This document shows, piece after piece, positions 1 through 3,595 of a stretch of DNA of 5,667 nucleotides. Made by a program: the position numbers and the translations under genes. This stretch comes from Actinomycetales bacterium (GTDB lineage Bacteria; Actinomycetota; Actinomycetes; Actinomycetales; Cellulomonadaceae): assembly GCA_015655615.1 (NCBI GenBank), contig JAATES010000156.1, forward strand, positions 1 through 5,667, read 5' to 3'. Numbering within the stretch: the first letter of the stretch is position 1; each line of letters begins with the position of its first letter. The notes under the pieces are model-generated. The model saw only the letters and a list, made by a program, of their open reading frames with translations, had not been told where the DNA came from and searched no databases.

Positions 1-1
1 C

Positions 2-1222
2 GTCGCGGCGGGCGTCACCACGAGCTTCGCGCTCCTCTCCGACGGCAGCTACCTCTCGTGGGGCCGCGGCTCCCAGGGCCTTCTTGGCCTCGGGAACGGT
101 GGCCTCGACGTCACCGTACCGACGTCACCGGTAGCAGGCACGCCTGCGGCGAGCCATCCCGCCTTCGTCCAGCTCGTCGTGAACGCCGGAACGGTGCTGG
201 CCCGGACCAGCGCCGGCGATGTCTACGGCTGGGGCGAGCTGTCGGGCCAGCGGTTGAACGCCGGCACCAGTTCCTCTGCCCCCGCTGACTATGCTTTCCC
301 CTACACCGGCGCTGCCGGAGTCTCATCGCAGTCCAATACCGAGATCCCCCAGCAGGTCCCAGGGATCACCGGGGCCGGAGCGCTGGCGACCGGTGCGAGC
401 GGCTCCCAGCAGATCGCCTTCGTCGATGCGGGCCTGCAGCGGAACCAGAACAACAACGGCGTGGTGTCCTTCCTCAGCGTGCCGCTTGGCACGGCGAGCA
501 CGGTCCTCCCCGCGGCGTTCCGGGCGAGCTCTTCCGCACCCGCAACGATCACCAGCGTGAAGATCGTCAGACCCGGCAACAGTGGCCTAGGCGGGACCCT
601 CGCACCCTACGATTTCTCGGTCGTGGGCTTCGACTCGTCAGACCTGCCCTACACGGTCGCCGCAGGCAGCGCGTTCAACCTCAGCCTGCGGTTCACGCCG
701 TCGGCGCTGGGCACCCGCACCGCCGCGCTGGTGGTCAAGACTGCGGCAGGCGACACCGTCACCACCTCGCTGGAAGGGTATGGCACCGACCTCGGCACCA
801 TCGGCGCGAAGGGGGACCAGGGCGAGAAGGGCGACACAGGCGCGACCGGCGCCACCGGGGCGACCGGCGCCGCGGGCAAGGACGGCAAGTCGGGCGTCTC
901 CGGCGTCGTCGTCGTCGCGGCCTCCGCTTCCAAGGTGACGGTCAAGCGCGGCAAGACCGCCGCACTGTCCGTCGTCATCGCCAACGGCAGCGCCAGCACC
1001 ATCGCCAAGACCACCCTCAAGGCCACCACCCCCAAGGCCCTCAAGGTCACCGGCAAGAAGTCGGTCAAGGTCGCCGCCACCAAGTCCGGCAAGAGCCGCA
1101 TCGCGAAGCTCAAGCTCAAGGTCGGCAAGAAGGCGAAGGTCGGTACCCAGAAGGTCAAGGTCAGCCTCAAGGTGGCTGGCAAGACCGTGACCCGCACCAT
1201 CACGGTGAAAGTCACCAAGTAG
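2..1222 (+). CDS. RCC1-repeat / collagen-like / Lys-rich surface protein (3' part)
   Basis: The frame is open from base 2 to a TAG at 1220-1222, giving 406 visible residues; the start lies upstream of the window. Visible residues 1-46 match an RCC1 blade (AAG..TSFALLSDG..LSWGRGSQGLLGLG). A second blade (VLART..GDVYGWGELSGQ) and a weaker third (IPQQVPGI..ALATGASGSQQIAFVDAG) follow. Residues about 155-265 look like an ASPM-SPD2-HYDIN/choice-of-anchor-D beta domain (LRFTPSALGTRTAALVV, then EGYGTD). Ten Gly-X-Y triplets follow (803-895), coded partly by 9-bp tandem repeats. The last ~107 residues form a Lys/Val/Thr-rich beta domain resembling NEW3/CARDB-type stalks. The visible part has no cysteine. 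RCC1 propellers and HYDIN-like domains are common in large secreted actinobacterial proteins, so an exported location is inferred; no signal peptide is visible because the 5' end is missing. The basic tail could hold the protein to acidic wall polymers, which is a guess. The GTG at 179 is not a credible start, since RCC1 homology runs through it. The ligand is unknown. Confidence 0.85.
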   Translation, partial: VAAGVTTSFALLSDGSYLSWGRGSQGLLGLGNGGLDVTVPTSPVAGTPAASHPAFVQLVVNAGTVLARTSAGDVYGWGELSGQRLNAGTSSSAPADYAFPYTGAAGVSSQSNTEIPQQVPGITGAGALATGASGSQQIAFVDAGLQRNQNNNGVVSFLSVPLGTASTVLPAAFRASSSAPATITSVKIVRPGNSGLGGTLAPYDFSVVGFDSSDLPYTVAAGSAFNLSLRFTPSALGTRTAALVVKTAAGDTVTTSLEGYGTDLGTIGAKGDQGEKGDTGATGATGATGAAGKDGKSGVSGVVVVAASASKVTVKRGKTAALSVVIANGSASTIAKTTLKATTPKALKVTGKKSVKVAATKSGKSRIAKLKLKVGKKAKVGTQKVKVSLKVAGKTVTRTITVKVTK

Positions 1223-1229
1223 CACCAGC

Positions 1230-1258
1230 GGGGGCCCGGTCAGGCTGACCGGGCCCCC
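1230..1258 (+). terminator. GC-rich hairpin terminator after the RCC1 gene
   Basis: A perfect 13-bp stem (1230-1242 with 1246-1258) with a three-base GGC loop begins seven bases after the TAG. It has no T-run, as is common for actinobacterial intrinsic terminators. It separates the surface protein from the foldase 44 bp downstream, so the foldase is expressed either by read-through or from a promoter that I could not identify. Confidence 0.75.
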
Positions 1259-1301
1259 ACACGCTCGCCCACCCGCCCACGATGAGAAGGAGCCTGAAGC
1301 C

Positions 1302-2534
1302 ATGACGTCTGACCAGCTGTCCGCGCCACCGGCGCAGGCCCCGGACGCGCACGGAGAACCGACTGTCGCCACGCCGGCCGGCACTCCTACCCCGTCGAGC
1401 GATGCTCCACACCACCGTCGGTGGCGGCTGCCCGTCGCCATCCTCGTGATCGCTGCGGTGCTCGTCGGTGGCTGGCAGGTCGCCACGAGACTCTTCGGCG
1501 ATCACCTCCCGGCTGGCGTGGTCGCTCAGGTCGGAGGCATCGACATCACCCAGCAGCAGCTCGACGCCCAGGAGTTGATCGGGCTCTACCAGGCGACGAT
1601 CAACCTGGTCGGCGGCGACGGGTTCCAGGCGGCAGGTCTGCAGCTGGCACCGGTGGAGGGCGATGCCGATGCTTGCGCCCAGTGGATTCGCAAGTACGCG
1701 CCCGAGGATCAGCTGACCGGAGCCACCGATGCACAGCTGAAGGCCGCTTGCCAGACGGCGGCTGCGAACCTCACGGGCGACGCTCTGGGACAGCTGGTCT
1801 CCGCCCAGATCGACCTGGCGACCGCACCCGGCCTGGGGGCGCAGATCGAGAGCGCTGCCTTCGAGGATCGGCTGCAGAAGGTGTACGACGTCTTCGGTGG
1901 GGAGAAGAGCCTCCCGGCCCTGACCAAGGCGACCGGCATCACCGAGGCAGACATCCGCGAACGCCTGCGCCAGACCCAGCTCAACGCCGCCATCGAGCAG
2001 CAGGTCAAGGAGACGGCGGCCAAGACCACCATCACCGACGCAGACCTGCGCCGCTACTACCAAGAGAACAGCGGAGAGTTCGTCACCGTCCCGGAGAAGC
2101 GTGACGCCTCCCTCGTCGTCGCCGCGACCCAGGCACAGGCGCAGGAGGCCCGCCAGCGGATCGAGGCCGGCGAGTCCTTCGCAGACGTCGCCAAGGACCT
2201 GGGGACCAAGGACTCCCCCGAGGGTGGCAAGTACCAAGGCGTCGCTTCGCGCGACCTCACGGGTACGCTGCGCCAGCTCGTCTTCACCGCGGCGAAAGGC
2301 ATCCTGACCGGACCCGACGAGGTCGACCAGGGCTGGGCGGTGGTGCGCGTGGACGCGATCACGCCGCAGATCGTCGCGAGCTTCGCGGACAGCAAGGAAG
2401 CCATCAGGAGCCGCGTCCCCTCAGCGAAGGCCGACTGGGCCTGGGCCGACTACCAGAAGCGGACCGCAGCCGACTGGCTGCCGAAGATCAGCTGCGCCAG
2501 CGAGTACCGCGCCGAGACGGCCTGCGGCGGGTGA
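1302..2534 (+). CDS. Membrane-anchored SurA/PrsA-like foldase with degenerate parvulin domain
   Basis: This 410-residue protein has a Pro/Ala-rich cytoplasmic tail (1-40), a positively charged RRWR, and one membrane segment at about 43-62 (LPVAILVIAAVLVGGW). There is no lipobox, so it is probably a signal anchor with the rest outside the cell. Residues 73-260 form a SurA-N-like helical chaperone region, starting with the typical VAQVGGIDITQQQLD. Residues about 263-355 form a PpiC/parvulin-like domain (EKRDASLVVA, EAGESFADVAKDL, SPEGGKY, QGWAVVRVDAI). In catalytic parvulins the first strand usually reads 'sHILv' and the last 'GyHIIkv'; here both His positions are hydrophobic or small, so a chaperone role is likelier than isomerase activity. 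Four extracytoplasmic Cys (125, 150, 398, 408) could form two disulfides. The start has AAGGAG at 1287-1292, nine bases before the ATG. Its place after an RCC1 surface protein suggests, but does not prove, that it helps fold that protein. Confidence 0.85.
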   Translation: MTSDQLSAPPAQAPDAHGEPTVATPAGTPTPSSDAPHHRRWRLPVAILVIAAVLVGGWQVATRLFGDHLPAGVVAQVGGIDITQQQLDAQELIGLYQATINLVGGDGFQAAGLQLAPVEGDADACAQWIRKYAPEDQLTGATDAQLKAACQTAAANLTGDALGQLVSAQIDLATAPGLGAQIESAAFEDRLQKVYDVFGGEKSLPALTKATGITEADIRERLRQTQLNAAIEQQVKETAAKTTITDADLRRYYQENSGEFVTVPEKRDASLVVAATQAQAQEARQRIEAGESFADVAKDLGTKDSPEGGKYQGVASRDLTGTLRQLVFTAAKGILTGPDEVDQGWAVVRVDAITPQIVASFADSKEAIRSRVPSAKADWAWADYQKRTAADWLPKISCASEYRAETACGG

Positions 2535-2564
2535 GTCTCCTGCGCGACATGCGCAGTCACGAGC

Positions 2565-2586
2565 ACCACGGCTGGGGGGCCGTGGT
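2565..2586 (+). terminator. Possible hairpin terminator after foldase
   Basis: An 8-bp perfect stem (2565-2572 with 2579-2586) with a TGGGGG loop lies 31 bases after the foldase stop. No T-run follows. It is plausible as the foldase terminator, although the larger hairpin at 2716-2767 is an alternative. Confidence 0.4.
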
Positions 2587-2715
2587 CGACCGCATCCCGA
2601 CGGTGGCGGTCGAGCTGAGGGTTCGAGGAGTCGTGGAGAGCTGGGGAGCACCACGACATCGAGAGCCCGTGACGTGGGGTCGTGTGCGGCGAAGCAGCCG
2701 TGCACGGCCCCACCG

Positions 2716-2767
2716 GCGTCCTGTGCGGTGCCCGTCGGTACCGGGCGCTGAGCGCCGCACAGGACGC
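2716..2767. terminator. Large 13-bp stem hairpin between convergent genes
   Basis: A perfect 13-bp stem (2716-2728 with 2755-2767) encloses 26 bases that can form a smaller inner hairpin (GCCCG 2730-2734 with CGGGC 2742-2746). It lies between the plus-strand foldase and the minus-strand oxidoreductase relic, so a bidirectional terminator is the simplest reading. A structured RNA cannot be ruled out. Confidence 0.4.
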
Positions 2768-2769
2768 TT

Positions 2770-2787
2770 GCCCGCTGGAAAGCGGGC
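2770..2787. terminator. Second hairpin with GGAA tetraloop
   Basis: A 7-bp perfect stem (GCCCGCT 2770-2776 with AGCGGGC 2781-2787) closes a GGAA loop, which fits the stable GNRA class. It follows the larger hairpin by two bases. A third, weaker inverted repeat, GCTAC/GTAGC, is at 2795-2810. Together they look like a compound terminator or a small structured RNA. Confidence 0.35.
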
Positions 2788-2883
2788 GGATGGTGCTACT
2801 TAATCGTAGCGGTACGTTCTGGAGTTTCCCTGAATCTTGCCTGAAAATGCGTCGATAGTCGCGCCGGCTGTCGCCCCACCCTT

Positions 2884-3021
2884 CTACGCCACCAGCACGA
2901 TCCGTCCGAACACCTCGCCGTCGTCCATGCGCCGGTGCGCGGCGGCCTGAGCGGAGGTCACCATGTCCCGCGGGGGCTCGGTCACCCCCGCCAGCACCCT
3001 GAGCGCCGTGCGTGAATCCAT
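2884..3021 (-). pseudogene. C-terminal remnant of quinone oxidoreductase / zinc-type alcohol dehydrogenase
   Basis: Read on the minus strand, the frame ends in a TAG at 2884-2886 and codes for a tail AAHRRMDDGEVFGRIVLVA. This is very like the C-terminus of medium-chain dehydrogenase/reductase proteins of the NADPH:quinone oxidoreductase and alcohol dehydrogenase type, where a helix with AHRxM/L..G is followed by GKIVL. Such proteins are normally about 310-340 residues, but here only about 40 residues look homologous. The first ATG in frame gives just 45 codons, and the upstream DNA shows no GroES-like or Rossmann domain. The segment before the tail (GVTEPPRD) may come from an earlier part of the same gene joined by deletion. 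I read this as a gene relic with no function, inferred from this short match. Confidence 0.55.
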
Positions 3022-3039
3022 GCGTGGACTCTCACGGAT

Positions 3040-3297
3040 ATGACGATGGTTCCCACGAATCCTTCACTCTTTGCCATGTGCGAAGGCTTGACGTCGCCAT
3101 CGCTCGGCGTGGTCCTCGCCACCTCCGAACAGAAGCTCGGTTCAGCCCGCTCCAGGCCAGTCAACACGCTGATCTCGACGCTCTGGGCGCAGACCATCAC
3201 AGAGATGCTCATGGCCGCCGGTCCGGACCTGACCAACACCCACTCCAGGCAACAGCAGGAATGCCACCACGCCATGGGAATCGACCGAATGATGTGA
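3040..3297 (+). CDS. Doubtful small ORF or gene fragment, unknown function
   Basis: An 85-codon ATG-to-TGA frame. I do not recognise the protein. In favour: by hand count about 80% of third codon positions are G/C against about 53% of first positions, a coding-like pattern in an otherwise A/T-richer stretch. Against: there is no Shine-Dalgarno before the ATG, no recognisable domain or membrane segment, and the antisense frame (minus, 2982-3275) shares the same third positions, so the composition signal does not settle the strand. It may be a fragment of a longer decayed gene. Confidence 0.2.
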   Translation: MTMVPTNPSLFAMCEGLTSPSLGVVLATSEQKLGSARSRPVNTLISTLWAQTITEMLMAAGPDLTNTHSRQQQECHHAMGIDRMM

Positions 3298-3303
3298 TCA
3301 CAT
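3292..3303. promoter_or_regulatory. Perfect 12-bp palindrome, possible operator
   Basis: ATGTGATCACAT equals its own reverse complement. It lies 55 bp upstream of the TTGACA element and overlaps the stop codon of the doubtful small ORF. The TGTGA/TCACA halves recall CRP-family sites, but those have six bases between the halves and here there are none. An operator for an unknown dimeric regulator is possible. Confidence 0.25.
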
Positions 3304-3358
3304 GTGCTGAATCGATGCGGATATCACGGAGTTCTGCCCCGAAATGGCGGCGCTTAAC

Positions 3359-3388
3359 TTGACAAATGCGATCGAGAATGCCCATCAT
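3359..3388 (+). promoter_or_regulatory. Candidate upstream promoter (TTGACA - 18 bp - CATCAT)
   Basis: A consensus -35 box TTGACA (3359-3364) is followed after 18 bases by CATCAT (3383-3388), which matches four of six positions of TATAAT. It would start transcription near 3395 and put about 39 bases before the leader ORF. It competes with the leaderless promoter at 3422-3427; both might be used. Confidence 0.4.
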
Positions 3389-3391
3389 GCG

Positions 3392-3421
3392 GACCAGGTC
3401 GCCCCCCGGGGACATACGTCC
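3392..3421. promoter_or_regulatory. Two short inverted repeats in the sirA promoter
   Basis: GACC-A-GGTC (3392-3400) and GGAC-ATAC-GTCC (3410-3421) sit just upstream of the leaderless -10 box, where a regulator could block or recruit RNA polymerase. Each half is only four bases, so chance is possible. Confidence 0.25.
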
Positions 3422-3433
3422 TAGCCTCGTCAC
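3422..3433 (+). promoter_or_regulatory. -10 element for a leaderless transcript
   Basis: TAGCCT at 3422-3427 fits the actinobacterial TANNNT -10 pattern. Its end is six bases before the A of the ATG at 3434, the expected distance to a start of transcription. No purine-rich ribosome site precedes that ATG, as expected if the mRNA begins at the ATG itself. No good -35 box is seen at the matching distance. Confidence 0.55.
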
Positions 3434-3517
3434 ATGACCACGCGCCGAGCGATGCAGCCTCGCGGGCATTCGGCCTGCGCCAGCGCTTCCGCCTGCCGCT
3501 GTTGTCGTCCCTGCTGA
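3434..3517 (+). CDS. Cysteine-rich leader peptide (polycysteine attenuator ORF)
   Basis: ATG at 3434 to TGA at 3515 encodes 27 residues. Five are Cys (15, 21, 23, 24, 27), and the end reads C-R-C-C-R-P-C; the first half is Arg-rich and unremarkable. It lies 78 bases before sirA. Cys-rich leaderless short ORFs before sulfur-assimilation genes are known in mycobacteria, where ribosomes that stall on the Cys codons under cysteine shortage free the ribosome-binding site of the next gene. This ORF has the same position, length class, Cys tract, lack of Shine-Dalgarno and complementary downstream sequence. The tandem Cys codons are TGT-TGT, while all nine Cys codons of the two complete genes in the window are TGC. 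The peptide itself probably has no function after synthesis; its translation is the sensor. It is too short to be found by ordinary gene callers. Confidence 0.8.
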   Translation: MTTRRAMQPRGHSACASASACRCCRPC

Positions 3518-3595
3518 GAACTCCAGCCCTCCCCGTGTCCGTCCGAGACACACCTCTCTCTCGCCGCCCTCGCACGCCCAGCAGGAAGTGTCCCC
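3510..3595 (+). promoter_or_regulatory. Translational attenuator masking the sirA ribosome-binding site
   Basis: CCTGCTG (3510-3516), spanning the last Cys codon and the stop of the leader ORF, is perfectly complementary to CAGCAGG (3579-3585), which overlaps the sirA Shine-Dalgarno AGGAAG (3583-3588). This 7-bp, five-GC helix would hide the ribosome site. A ribosome halted on the Cys codons at 3494-3505 would cover about 12-15 bases ahead and keep the left strand from pairing. Between the arms, GTGTC (3535-3539) and GACAC (3547-3551) can form a small hairpin. GACAC can instead pair with a second GTGTC at 3588-3592, next to the Shine-Dalgarno. The pairing is seen directly; the switching is inferred from the mycobacterial mechanism. 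Confidence 0.6.

Larger units (their letters stand above)
2535..3433. other. Gene-poor stretch between foldase and sulfite reductase leader
   Basis: About 900 bp without a confidently intact gene. It holds hairpins near the foldase end, a relic of an oxidoreductase gene on the minus strand, a possible small ORF and, at the right end, promoter elements for the sulfur operon. Parts of it (about 2800-2860 and 3010-3380) are visibly richer in A/T than the flanking genes, as expected for decayed or non-coding DNA. Confidence 0.7.

Noticed and set aside
638..1486. 282-codon minus-strand open frame across the RCC1 gene end and the terminator
   Set aside because: It is a shadow of the Lys-rich repeat region, spans a clear terminator hairpin and enters the foldase gene.
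1212..2237. 341-codon minus-strand open frame opposite the foldase
   Set aside because: Its Gly/Leu/Asp-rich translation has no domain, and it overlaps a well-supported plus-strand gene.
2531..2803. 90-codon plus-strand frame starting with GTGA overlap at the foldase stop
   Set aside because: The overlap and the first ~30 codons look gene-like, but the frame then runs through three hairpins, codon bias disappears and the translation is Arg-rich low complexity.
2700..2830. Known riboswitch or a tRNA-like/tmRNA element
   Set aside because: I found no core motif of the cobalamin, TPP, FMN, SAM or glycine classes and no cloverleaf. Only simple hairpins can be supported.
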